Origin: Candidatus Aenigmarchaeota archaeon CG_4_9_14_3_um_filter_37_18
Lineage (GTDB): Archaea; Aenigmatarchaeota; Aenigmatarchaeia; CG10238-14
Direction: 5' to 3'
NCBI GenBank assembly: GCA_002789635.1
Contig: PFTQ01000044.1
Location: forward strand, 837-54,203
DNA: 53,367 bases
This document shows positions 45,696 through 53,367 of this stretch, piece after piece. How positions within the stretch are numbered: position 1 is the stretch's first letter; each line of letters opens with the position of its first letter. Both the position numbers and the translations under genes were made by a program. Below the pieces are notes generated by a model. The model worked only from the letters and a program-made list of their open reading frames with translations, was not told the origin of the DNA and did not search any database.

Positions 45696-47360
45696 GTGCA
45701 AAGAAAATATATTTTTATTTCGGGGGGAGTAATGTCCAGTGTTGGCAAAGGAATAGTAGTTTCTTCTATCTGCCTGCTCCTAAAAAAACATGGTTATAGA
45801 GTTGTCCCGATTAAATGCGAGAACAACCTAAATATCGACTTTGGAACCATTAATCCAATTGAGCATGGGGATCCGTTCTTATGCGAGGATGGGTTAGAGG
45901 CAGATGTTGATTTGGGAAATTACGAGAGATTCCTAAACGAGAACATGGGAAAAGAAAATTTCATAACAATGGGGCAAATATACAAATCTGTAATAGACAG
46001 GGAGAGGTCTATGGGGTACAATGGGGAGGATGTTGAAGCTATACCTCATGTATGCGATGAGATAATCAAAAGAATAAAAGATTCAAGCAAGAAGAAAAAT
46101 GCTGAAATAGTTGTGATAGAGCTTGGCGGGACAGCAGGAGAGTATCAGAATGCCCTTTACTATGAAGCCAGCAGGATAATGGCGCTGAAGGAAGATGTAC
46201 TGCATATCCATGTAAGCTATGTTCCTATACCCCCTCATATAGGCGAACCGAAGACTAAACCCACTCAACTATCCTTCAGGCATCTTATGTCTATGGGAAT
46301 TCAGCCGCATATCATAGTGACTAGGAGCGAGAGCGATATAGATGACCGAAGAAAATACAAGCTTGCTTTGACCTGCAATATTGACCCGAAAGATGTATTT
46401 TCAAATCCTAATGTGGAAACTATCTACAAAGTCCCTCTCATACTTCACAAACAAGGCTTAGACAAAAGAATACTCGAAAAGCTAGGGCTGCCAAAAAAGA
46501 AAATAAACCTAAGGGATTGGGATAACTTAGTGAAGAAAATAACCAGCAAAAAAAGCAAGAAAGTAAAAATATCAATAGTCGGCAAGTATTTTGGGACTGG
46601 AAATTATTCTATGGCAGATTCGTATTTTGCATTGATCGAAGCAATAAAACACTCTTGCTGGAAGCTTGGCGTCGACTCAATGCTCAACTTTGTCAATTCC
46701 GATAAGGATGAAGGAAATATTGAGGAATTAATAGAAGGTTCAGACGGCGTGATAGTGCCGATAGGCTGGGGATCAAGGGGAGTTGAAGGAAAAATAAAAG
46801 CTGTGAAATTTTGCAGGGAAAATAAAATCCCATATTTAGGGCTGTGCTATGGGATGCAATTAGCATGCGTGGAATTCGCTAGAGATGTTATCGGCTGGAA
46901 AAACTCGAATACAGTAGAAGTTGATCCTAACACCAATTATCCCGTCATTCATGCAATACCTTTCAATAAAAAATATCAAGTAATAAAAGGGAATGGTGCG
47001 TCAATGAGGCTTGGGGGCTGCGACTGCATTTTAAAAAAGAATTCCCTCTTGTATGAAATTTATAATAGGCATAACTCATTCAAAGACAAGGAGAAAAGCA
47101 TAGTCTCTGAAAGGCATAGGCACAGGTTTGAATTCAACAATAAATATAGGCAGGATTTTGAAAGGCATGGCTTGGTATTTTCTGGCATGTCTCCAGATGG
47201 CTTCTTTGTAGAGATGATAGAACTGCCGAAATCCAAGCACCCATTCTTTATAGGAACGCAGGGGCATCCGGAATATAAATCCACTCCATTAAAGCCGCAT
47301 CCTATATTTTTAGAATTTATTGAAATTTGCGAAAAAAACCAAAAGAAAACTAACAATTAA
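45696..47360 (+). CDS. pyrG: CTP synthase
   Basis: 554 aa, start GTG. Synthetase domain: KYIFISGGVMSSVGKGIVVS (P-loop), INPIEHGDPFLCEDGLEADV, DLGNYERFL and VIELGGTAGEYQNALYYEA. Glutaminase domain: nucleophile Cys in YLGLCYGMQLACVEFARDVI and the His-Glu pair in TQGHPEYKS. Uses UTP, ATP and glutamine to form CTP. Typical length. It converges on the coiled-coil gene, overlapping by 11 bases at the 3' ends. Confidence 0.95.
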   Translation: MQRKYIFISGGVMSSVGKGIVVSSICLLLKKHGYRVVPIKCENNLNIDFGTINPIEHGDPFLCEDGLEADVDLGNYERFLNENMGKENFITMGQIYKSVIDRERSMGYNGEDVEAIPHVCDEIIKRIKDSSKKKNAEIVVIELGGTAGEYQNALYYEASRIMALKEDVLHIHVSYVPIPPHIGEPKTKPTQLSFRHLMSMGIQPHIIVTRSESDIDDRRKYKLALTCNIDPKDVFSNPNVETIYKVPLILHKQGLDKRILEKLGLPKKKINLRDWDNLVKKITSKKSKKVKISIVGKYFGTGNYSMADSYFALIEAIKHSCWKLGVDSMLNFVNSDKDEGNIEELIEGSDGVIVPIGWGSRGVEGKIKAVKFCRENKIPYLGLCYGMQLACVEFARDVIGWKNSNTVEVDPNTNYPVIHAIPFNKKYQVIKGNGASMRLGGCDCILKKNSLLYEIYNRHNSFKDKEKSIVSERHRHRFEFNNKYRQDFERHGLVFSGMSPDGFFVEMIELPKSKHPFFIGTQGHPEYKSTPLKPHPIFLEFIEICEKNQKKTNN

Positions 47361-48027
47361 TATTCTTGATCTTTTCATCGCTGCTTGGAGTTTTGACGCA
47401 AGTATCTTCATTCAGGCAGCAAACAACCTTCTCATTATTATCTAAATAATAGTAATTCATGCCGGCTGACCCGCAAGCGCTCTTGGCATAATTGCAAGCT
47501 AAATTATCAATGTCGCTTTTAAGGCTGTTGTAGTTGTCCTTCAAGGAATTATACTCGGATTCCTTTTTCTTTAAGTCTTCATTTGCTAGCTGTATGTCAG
47601 AAGCCAAACCTAATTTATCCTCATTGCAAATACCTAGATTATTCTTTGTGCTCTCATAACTGAGCGTTATTTTTGAAAGCTCTCCTTTTGTTTCTTCCAG
47701 AGTTGATTCGGTGGTCTGAAGGTCAGAGCTGCATTTTGTTAACTTTCCCGCGGAATCATCCAGTTCAGTTTTCAAGCTGTCAATCTCTTTTGTTTTAATC
47801 AGGTTGTCGCTCTGCAGGGTGTTGATCTTGCCGGTATATGCTATGTAGCCGGATATAGTTCCAGTGACTAGAAGAAAGCCAAGAGCAACAGCTGTAATTG
47901 TGACTTTATTGAGTTTAATGTTTTTAAGGCTGGAGCTGCCGAGCTTTTCTTGGATCTTTTGTTTTATCTGGTTGAATTTTTCCTTGAGATTTAAGCCTTT
48001 ATTTTCTTCGCCATATGGTTCATACAT
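47350..48027 (-). CDS. Single-TM coiled-coil protein with Cys-rich end, 225 aa
   Basis: A cytoplasmic basic N-terminus (LKEKFNQIKQKIQEKLGSSS), one helix (TITAVALGFLLVTGTISGYI), and an exterior coiled coil (KTKEIDSLKTELDDSAGKLT, KKKESEYNSLKDNYNSLKSD). The C-terminus is a small globular end with seven Cys-containing positions (NLACNYAKSACGSAGMNYYY, EKVVCCLNEDTCVK). Function unknown. The stalk-and-head design could hold a surface binding domain. It lies downstream of rpoL. Confidence 0.65.
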   Translation of the reverse strand: MYEPYGEENKGLNLKEKFNQIKQKIQEKLGSSSLKNIKLNKVTITAVALGFLLVTGTISGYIAYTGKINTLQSDNLIKTKEIDSLKTELDDSAGKLTKCSSDLQTTESTLEETKGELSKITLSYESTKNNLGICNEDKLGLASDIQLANEDLKKKESEYNSLKDNYNSLKSDIDNLACNYAKSACGSAGMNYYYLDNNEKVVCCLNEDTCVKTPSSDEKIKNINC

Positions 48028-48065
48028 ATTATCTAATTGATTTTAGAAATCCAGTTATAAATAAA

Positions 48066-48344
48066 TTACTTTAAAGCCCTGAGAAACTCTTTTTCTAGAT
48101 CCTTGACCTTGACTTCTATTCTTTTTCCTGCATCTGCTAAAGCTTTTTCAGGCTTGCTCTTGCCTTTCATCTTCATGAATAATTTAGGCTGCTCCATGTA
48201 TGGGTGCTCTTTTATAGGGGCGGCCTCAGAAATATTGGCATCATTCCAGAGCTCTTCTGAAAGAAGGTTGGCAAATGTCTTGCTTTCCCCTTCCAATTCT
48301 AGCATGAGTATCCCGCTTTCATCCTTGATTTTTTTGACTTCCAT
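48066..48344 (-). CDS. rpoL: DNA-directed RNA polymerase subunit L (Rpo11)
   Basis: A 92-aa archaeal counterpart of eukaryotic RPB11/AC19: LMLELEGESKTFANLLSEEL, then EEL.NDANISEAAPIKEHPYM and PKLFMKMKGKSKPEKALADA. It pairs with subunit D in the polymerase assembly platform. Length standard. Its start is divergent from the secreted protein at 48429. Confidence 0.92.
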   Translation of the reverse strand: MEVKKIKDESGILMLELEGESKTFANLLSEELWNDANISEAAPIKEHPYMEQPKLFMKMKGKSKPEKALADAGKRIEVKVKDLEKEFLRALK

Positions 48345-48428
48345 TCAACCACCAGGCTCTAAATTATGTTAACCTATAAGTTTTTAAATATAACAGAGAA
48401 CCAAATAATTAATATAAGAGGAGATAAA

Positions 48429-50291
48429 ATGAGAAAATATGTGTTAATCTGTGTTTTAGCCGTTCTATTTAGCTTGGGGGTTGTTTTAGGAGGAAATTAT
48501 AATATGATGGTTGGTAATACTGCTGAAATTAACGGAAACACTATAAGTCTCGAAAATGTGGGTAGTTCTGGTGTTGTTAGATTAAATATCAACGGTGTTT
48601 CATATTCAGTTGAAGGGACGGAAAAACATGCTGGCTTTGAAATTACTGTTGTTAATTATACTTATGATGAAATTTTGGTGAATAGAAAAGCTACATTAAA
48701 CATTTCCATTTATGTGGCTCCAGGAAAAGTTTTAATGGTTGGGCAAAGCGATACAACACATGATAAAACTGTCACTTTGAATAATGTTGGTAGTACAGGT
48801 TCAGTAAGAGTTTTTGTAATTGACAATAGTGAAACTGAAATATGCACTATTACTGGAACCGAAATATGTAGTGGGATAAAAATAACAGTTGTGGATTTTT
48901 ATTATGACGAATATCTTAAAAATAGATGGGCTAAGTTAAGTTTTGAAGAAGAATGTTTTGACAGCGATGGAGAGAATTACTATGAAAAAGGCTATTGTAA
49001 AACAACAAGACCAAATGAACTATATTATGATTTCTGCATAGATAATTCAAAACTAGCTGAGTATCATTGTATTGGTGAAGGGGTTAGTTCAACCTGTGCT
49101 TATTTAACTTCTGGTGTTTATTGCAAAAACGGATGCAGAGACGGAGCCTGCCTTGATTATAACAAAAAAATCTCAATATCTGATTTGACATGTAATAATG
49201 GCAAAATAACTATGAAATTAAAGAACGAAGGCGGTTTAGATATAACTCATGCTGATCTAAAGGTACTCATAGATAATGTGGATGTTTCTGAAGAAATGTA
49301 TTTTGGAGTAATCTATGTTGGGTCAACTTTCACATCTTTTATAGATAAAGGGTATACAGGCAAACATATTATACTTGCAGTTGCACCAAGTAATTCTGTC
49401 AGGCAAACAGTCTATTGTCAAGGTGCGGTAACTACTACAACTGTAGCTTCTTCTATATGCACCGACTCTGATGGCGGAAAAGATTATTATACGAAAGGAA
49501 CAACTCTGATTAAGGGGAGTCAATATGCAACTGATTTTTGTTGGAATTATGATGAGGGAAAATATGGATCTTGTGAAGGTAATGAAGAAGGCTGTGTTCT
49601 TGTGGAACATTCTTGTAAAGACTATTGGGATGGCACTTATGGTTATGGGTGGAAAGAAAAATATAAATGTCCTAATGGGTGCAAAGATGGAGCTTGTATA
49701 AAAGAAACTACTGAATGTAGAATAGATGAAGACTGTCCAAAATTAGTGTGTATAAAAGCACCTTGCCCACAATACAAATGTTTAGATGGAAAGTGTGTTC
49801 TAGAATATTCTACTACAACAACTCTGCCAAAAACTGATGAGAAGATGTGCAAAGAAGGTGGCGGTGAATGGAAGCAATTCGGCAGCGGATGCCATGATGA
49901 ATGCTGGATTGTAAGATCAAAAGAGCCTGTTAAATGCACTATGGCGCTTTCTTATGGATGTGACTGTGGGGATGATAAATGCTGGAATGGGAGGTCATGT
50001 GAAGACAATTACCCGACCTCAAGTACAACCATTCCAATTAACAGATGCCCAAATGGCTGTTTAATGAATGATATTTGCCTGCCTTTTGGAAACAGAGTTA
50101 AAGTCGAAAGTACTCCATCTTACTGTGACATTGACAAAACAATTAAGCCGCAAAAAGAGATGGAAGACTCTTGCATGAACGATTATGAATGCCTAAGTAA
50201 TGATTGTTCAGACAGTAAATGTGTAAGTACTTACAGTCTTCTCCAGAAGATATGGGAATTTCTTAAGAACATTTTTAGTTTCAGGAGTTAG
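48429..50291 (+). CDS. Secreted beta-domain / Cys-rich surface protein, 620 aa
   Basis: The start at 48429 (MRKYVLICVLAVLFSLGVVL) has an AGAGGAGA ribosome site and a signal peptide. Two tandem units of about 70-100 residues follow (VGNTAEINGNTISLENVGSS with INGVSYSVEGTEKHAGFEIT, then TLNNVGSTGSVRVFVIDNSE). Then come Cys-rich modules, a CARDB-like domain (VDVSEEMYFGVIYVGSTFTS) and EB/knottin clusters (IDEDCPKLVCIKAPCPQYKC). The short C-terminal tail LLQKIWEFLKNIFSFRS is amphipathic, with no full TM helix. The beta units are paralogous to the next gene. Confidence 0.72.
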   Translation: MRKYVLICVLAVLFSLGVVLGGNYNMMVGNTAEINGNTISLENVGSSGVVRLNINGVSYSVEGTEKHAGFEITVVNYTYDEILVNRKATLNISIYVAPGKVLMVGQSDTTHDKTVTLNNVGSTGSVRVFVIDNSETEICTITGTEICSGIKITVVDFYYDEYLKNRWAKLSFEEECFDSDGENYYEKGYCKTTRPNELYYDFCIDNSKLAEYHCIGEGVSSTCAYLTSGVYCKNGCRDGACLDYNKKISISDLTCNNGKITMKLKNEGGLDITHADLKVLIDNVDVSEEMYFGVIYVGSTFTSFIDKGYTGKHIILAVAPSNSVRQTVYCQGAVTTTTVASSICTDSDGGKDYYTKGTTLIKGSQYATDFCWNYDEGKYGSCEGNEEGCVLVEHSCKDYWDGTYGYGWKEKYKCPNGCKDGACIKETTECRIDEDCPKLVCIKAPCPQYKCLDGKCVLEYSTTTTLPKTDEKMCKEGGGEWKQFGSGCHDECWIVRSKEPVKCTMALSYGCDCGDDKCWNGRSCEDNYPTSSTTIPINRCPNGCLMNDICLPFGNRVKVESTPSYCDIDKTIKPQKEMEDSCMNDYECLSNDCSDSKCVSTYSLLQKIWEFLKNIFSFRS

Positions 50292-50367
50292 CAACATATC
50301 GAAAATAATAAGATGAGACAAAAATCTTTTAAATATGACAGAAACCCAAATTATGGGTAGTGATATT

Positions 50368-51054
50368 GTGAAAAAATATATTATTTTTGGTCTTTTAGCG
50401 ATTTTTCTGGTTTTAGGGGTGTTCTATATCAAAGCTTCTCAATCCAAGACAGGAAAAGCTTCAGCAGTAGATGGGAACGACTATACCCTAGGGATAGGTG
50501 AAAGTGTTATTATAAATGGGAATAATATACAACTGCAAGATGTTGACAGTCAAGGTAATGTAAAACTTTATATCAACAGCATCCGTTACACAGTGAAAGA
50601 TTATGGGGAATTTGCTGGGTTTGCAATCAGCATTGTTGATTATAATTATGATGATTCTAAAGTTGGAAGAAAAGTTACATTTCATATTTCTCCGTATAAG
50701 CCTGATGGGGCTTTAATGATTGGTGGGAGTACTGTGACCAAAGGAAAAACAATTATTATAGATGATGTATCTTCATCCGGGATCATAAAGATTCAAGTTG
50801 GGGGGAAAGCTTATGAGATCAGTGAATCTGGCGTCTATGATGGTGTTGATATTATATTAGATGATTTTTACTACACTTATAACCAAGAAGAAAGGTGGGT
50901 CAAATTAAGCTTTAGGGAAGATATTATTACTACGACCACCACCGAAAAAGTCGAGATCCAAAAAACAACAACTACTTCCTTCAAACCTCCAGAGCAGGAT
51001 TATAACTTCTTTCAAATAATACTTAACTGGGTTTCCGGTCTATTTTCTCGTTGA
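50368..51054 (+). CDS. Paralogous secreted beta-domain protein, 228 aa
   Basis: Signal anchor KKYIIFGLLAIFLVLGVFYI, then two beta units like those of the previous gene (IGESVIINGNNIQLQDVDSQ with INSIRYTVKDYGEFAGFAIS, then TVTKGKTIIIDDVSSSGIIK), a Thr linker (ITTTTTEKVEIQKTTTTS) and an amphipathic end NFFQIILNWVSGLFSR. The GTG at 50368 (with GGTAGTGAT upstream) aligns with MRKYV of the paralog; ATG 50353 and ATG 50335 are alternatives. The same Thr linker and C-terminal tail design as the neighbour suggests common cell-surface attachment. Confidence 0.7.
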   Translation: MKKYIIFGLLAIFLVLGVFYIKASQSKTGKASAVDGNDYTLGIGESVIINGNNIQLQDVDSQGNVKLYINSIRYTVKDYGEFAGFAISIVDYNYDDSKVGRKVTFHISPYKPDGALMIGGSTVTKGKTIIIDDVSSSGIIKIQVGGKAYEISESGVYDGVDIILDDFYYTYNQEERWVKLSFREDIITTTTTEKVEIQKTTTTSFKPPEQDYNFFQIILNWVSGLFSR

Positions 51055-51681
51055 TTGTTTTCTGATGACATACAAATCTACATCAAAGCTGACAGCGGGT
51101 TTTTTGTGGAACTTAAACATGCAAGGGACTCGAAAACTGAATTTCTTTATACTATCCACTTTCCCGCCATACTTCTCAACATATCTTGTCAGGAACATCC
51201 TTGACTTTGAGTAGGACCGATGCAATGAATAAATAATACTACCGCACTCCAAAGCTTTCTCAAGGAATATTCTGTCTGCGTGTTCTTTCTGTATTCCAAA
51301 AGGCGGGTTCTGAATTACTGTATCTGCATGACCTTTGAACTCTTCTATATCTGAATGAACGAATTGTATTTTTCTCTTGATTTTTTGGGTAGAAAGTTCT
51401 TCTGCTGTTTCGATGTTTTCTTCGGCAACTTGAATTACTTTTTTATCAATGTCAATTCCGATTGCTTTTTTTGCACTCATTAGAGCACAACCTATTGCCA
51501 ATCTTCCAGAACCGCAGCCAAGATCAAGAACAACCTTATCTCTAATATCCCCTGATAACAAGGCTTGATTGATTATTTCAGCTGCTAAATCTCCTGGTAT
51601 TTCATATTGCTCTAAACTGGGATTAGGGGTAGGATTAGATTTAAGTTGGGAAAGTATTATCGCTAATTGTTTTTTAGACAA
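51040..51681 (-). CDS. METTL5-like N6-adenine methyltransferase
   Basis: A 213-aa SAM enzyme. LEQYEIPGDLAAEIINQALL is the family N-terminus. Motif I is VVLDLGCGSGRLAIGCALMS, the acidic loop is AIGIDIDKKVIQVAE, and the catalytic NPPF is VIQNPPFGIQKEHADRIFLE. Eukaryotic METTL5 makes m6A in 18S rRNA; archaeal relatives are annotated as putative RNA methylases, so the substrate is likely rRNA. The 3' end overlaps that of the surface protein by 15 bases. Confidence 0.85.
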   Translation of the reverse strand: MSKKQLAIILSQLKSNPTPNPSLEQYEIPGDLAAEIINQALLSGDIRDKVVLDLGCGSGRLAIGCALMSAKKAIGIDIDKKVIQVAEENIETAEELSTQKIKRKIQFVHSDIEEFKGHADTVIQNPPFGIQKEHADRIFLEKALECGSIIYSLHRSYSKSRMFLTRYVEKYGGKVDSIKKFSFRVPCMFKFHKKPAVSFDVDLYVIRKQSTRK

Positions 51682-51741
51682 GATAGTATCACCTTAATTA
51701 TATGTTTATATGATAGAAATTTCAATTAATATTTGATAAAA

Positions 51742-51867
51742 ATGTCGAAAAAAATAGAAGTGAAACCGCACTTAAGGCATGTACCAGGGAAGAAAAAACG
51801 AGTTAAAGTTAAAACTCATTTTAGATTAGTAAAGAAAAAAACTCTTAAAAGAATATTTCATGATTAA
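51742..51867 (+). CDS. Small basic protein, 41 aa
   Basis: MSKKIEVKPHLRHVPGKKKR, then VKVKTHFRLVKKKTLKRIFH and a final Asp; about 17 Lys/Arg of 41 residues. The composition points to RNA or DNA contact. It overlaps or abuts the PIN-domain gene (ATG at 51860 or 51869), so the two are probably co-transcribed. I do not recognise a family. It could be a small RNA-binding partner of the PIN protein. Confidence 0.5.
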   Translation: MSKKIEVKPHLRHVPGKKKRVKVKTHFRLVKKKTLKRIFHD

Positions 51868-51868
51868 G

Positions 51869-52411
51869 ATGGCGCTTACCATTATTTTTGATACCAACAT
51901 ATATCTAGATTTCCTACTGATAGAAGATAAAAAAGATTCTAAAGAGTCCATCCCAAAATATTTGAAACAAAGCAATGATATTTACGACTTGATTCCAAAG
52001 AGAAAATTCAAAGTTATACACTCAATTTGGAATGAATTCGAATTGAGGGATCAAATATCAAAACTAAACTTGGAAAGAAAATTTATCATGCATGGTTTTT
52101 CCGTACCTGAATTTGGAAAAGCTAAAGAGATCATTGTATTGAATGAAAATGATAAAAATGCTATAGATGATGCTGCTCTCTCTTTATTGGAAATCTCAAA
52201 ACATGAAGAGGTTGAATTAAATATGAATGAAATCCTCAAAATGGTTAGAAAAGGGTTGAGTTTTATGGATTCAATATTAGTTTTCCAAGCTGAGTACAAT
52301 AAAAATTGCGATTACCTAGTTACACGAGACAATACTCTGAGAAAACAAGTTAATGAATTCAAATTTTCTGAAAAAGTCATTGGCGGAAAAACATTTTTAT
52401 CAAAAATATAA
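51869..52411 (+). CDS. PIN-domain nuclease-like protein, 180 aa
   Basis: MALTIIFDTNIYLDFLLIED has the first PIN Asp (IFDTN). EFELRDQISKLN follows; the last acidic pair is in SFMDSILVFQAEYNKNCDYL and VTRDNTLRK ('D..i...A......lvT.D'). PIN enzymes cut RNA in a metal-dependent manner. At 180 aa it is longer than VapC toxins. An ATG three codons upstream (51860) overlaps the basic 41-aa gene. Possible toxin or RNA-processing nuclease. Confidence 0.78.
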   Translation: MALTIIFDTNIYLDFLLIEDKKDSKESIPKYLKQSNDIYDLIPKRKFKVIHSIWNEFELRDQISKLNLERKFIMHGFSVPEFGKAKEIIVLNENDKNAIDDAALSLLEISKHEEVELNMNEILKMVRKGLSFMDSILVFQAEYNKNCDYLVTRDNTLRKQVNEFKFSEKVIGGKTFLSKI

Positions 52412-53281
52412 TTCATCATCAAACCTTGGGCAGATCATGTTAACCAAAACATCAAACTTAAGTCCTTCTAATTTCTCCTTTGTAACCCTGTCAAAAGCTA
52501 GTATCGTGACTTCTTTGCCTTTTTTCTCCAAACCCACTTTTAATTTTCTCGCTTCATCTATTCTATTTTGGCCTTTTTTCCATGAGACTAGTATCCCGAC
52601 ATTTTTCGCATCTTCCAATCGACTATTATGCCACGCCTTTTTCTTGAGGTATTTCATCTTCTCTTTTTCCATACCAATTACTTCATTCTTTTCTAAATCC
52701 AAGCTATAGACTGGTTTATCAGTTTTTACTGCAACGCCAAGCGGATGGAATTTTCCCGAGCCAACATAAAGGAATGTGTCAACTTTATCATCAATTTTCT
52801 CAGCAGCATAAGTGCAGCATCCCAAGATCTGGCCAGGATATTTCAAAACTTTCTCAACAAAAACTTCTTTCCCATTCTTTTCAAGGTATTTTTTTACTTT
52901 GTTCATCGCTTTAACATATTGTACGCTTGTAATCAATCCTATTTTCTTGAATGGTTTTAGTTTATCAAATTCTTTTTTCAGAGTAGGTATTGGGTCAACA
53001 TCTATTTCATATTCCCAGTAGATGACCGGCATCTCGGATCTCATTCCAAAATCAGAGTGCCCTATATGAAGGATAGCATTGCAGCCTAATCTTTTCGCTT
53101 CTTGATCTCTCAAGTCACAAGACCCAAATGTTGGCTCTAGACATAAGATAACCTCAAAACCCTCTTTTTCAAGGCTCTTTGAGATATCAACTACCTTCAA
53201 TTTTAGACCTTCTGGGTACTGAACAAATACTTTTTTCGCTTTTTTCTCTTTAAGCTCCTTAATCACGTTTTCCAGACTCAT
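52400..53281 (-). CDS. dph2: Diphthamide synthesis enzyme Dph2
   Basis: A 293-aa archaeal Dph2: VFVQYPEGLKLKVVDISKSL at the start, then LEPTFGSCDLRDQEAKRLGC (first cluster Cys), a second Cys in ILGCCTYAAEK, and the third in VLVNMICPRFDDE. The three Cys bind a [4Fe-4S] cluster that cleaves SAM to form the 3-amino-3-carboxypropyl radical, the first step of diphthamide on EF2. Length is shorter than many (about 340) but all three Cys are present. Converges on the PIN gene with a 12-base overlap. Confidence 0.9.
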   Translation of the reverse strand: MSLENVIKELKEKKAKKVFVQYPEGLKLKVVDISKSLEKEGFEVILCLEPTFGSCDLRDQEAKRLGCNAILHIGHSDFGMRSEMPVIYWEYEIDVDPIPTLKKEFDKLKPFKKIGLITSVQYVKAMNKVKKYLEKNGKEVFVEKVLKYPGQILGCCTYAAEKIDDKVDTFLYVGSGKFHPLGVAVKTDKPVYSLDLEKNEVIGMEKEKMKYLKKKAWHNSRLEDAKNVGILVSWKKGQNRIDEARKLKVGLEKKGKEVTILAFDRVTKEKLEGLKFDVLVNMICPRFDDELYF

Positions 53282-53318
53282 AACAAGAATTAAATCTTTC
53301 TATTTTTAAATACAAGAC

Positions 53319-53367
53319 ATGCAAGATATTTCTTGGAAAACTAGAAGAAAGGGCTACTGGCTGTTCA
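53319..53367 (+). CDS. Unidentified gene, N-terminal 16 codons (partial)
   Basis: The ATG at 53319 begins MQDISWKTRRKGYWLF and runs off the right edge. tttttaaata (53303-53312) upstream is TATA-like but closer (about 12 bases) than usual, so the true start may be further right. Too short to identify. Confidence 0.3.
   Translation, partial: MQDISWKTRRKGYWLF

Noticed and set aside
1..53367. CRISPR arrays, rRNA genes, transposases
   Set aside because: No regularly spaced repeats with unique spacers, no rRNA-like stretch, and no transposase or integrase motifs were noticed on reading both strands.

Overview
The window is an archaeal chromosome segment of low G+C. Archaea-specific genes and RNAs show this: aIF1A, Trm56, Taw1 (TYW1), Alba, Rpo11/RpoL, diphthine synthase, Dph2, geranylgeranyl reductase, an intron-containing tRNA-Trp and a 7S SRP RNA with the GTCAGGTCCGGAAGG core. 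Short genes, many small membrane or secreted Cys-rich proteins, TATA boxes about 25-27 bases before start codons (leaderless mRNAs) and TTG/GTG starts fit a DPANN-type or similarly small-genomed archaeon. I cannot name the lineage from sequence alone.

Layout. 1-3.4 kb: a truncated ArsR-type regulator with its palindromic operator, a gene-poor stretch, a methyltransferase, a DUF202 protein, aIF1A, Trm56 and two small proteins. 3.4-8.1 kb: an HTH/membrane/lipoprotein operon, Taw1, and a surface set of Ig-like proteins. 8.3-9.2 kb: tRNA-Thr followed by a 0.8 kb insert bounded by a 24-bp copy of the tRNA 3' end. 9.2-16 kb: a frameshifted DsbB, then membrane and lipid genes (PAP2, polyprenol-kinase-like, UbiA, geranylgeranyl reductase), carbamate kinase, and tRNA-Trp with a second small insert bounded by a copy of the tRNA 3' end. 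16.4-17.5 kb: Pcm and Alba.

17.5-34.4 kb is the most striking region: a type IV pilus / type II secretion-like locus. It has a VirB11/GspE-type ATPase, a TadC/ArlJ-type platform protein, nine proteins with prepilin-like (class III) N-termini (K-G or K-A before a hydrophobic helix), two cytoplasmic coiled-coil proteins, three tandem paralogous polytopic membrane proteins, a lipoprotein and a coiled-coil/TM surface protein. One prepilin-like protein (20768-23047) ends in a lytic transglycosylase domain and an N-acetylmuramoyl-L-alanine amidase domain. Archaea generally lack murein, so this looks like a pilus-like machine that displays or delivers a two-activity peptidoglycan hydrolase against bacteria. 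This is my candidate for an undescribed system.

34.6-53.4 kb is mostly housekeeping: DUF357 and diphthine synthase, a Trm5-like tRNA methyltransferase, DedA, a degenerate M50-like protein, an AI-2E-type permease and a patatin. A cysteine cluster follows (tRNA-Cys, HTH, cysteine synthase, RidA, CysRS), then SRP RNA, an ADP-forming acyl-CoA synthetase alpha subunit, CTP synthase and RpoL. Last come two paralogous secreted beta-domain proteins, a METTL5-like methyltransferase, a PIN protein and Dph2.

Energy-related genes visible here (carbamate kinase, ADP-forming acyl-CoA synthetase alpha) are of the substrate-level-phosphorylation type. No rRNA, CRISPR array, transposase or integrase was seen.
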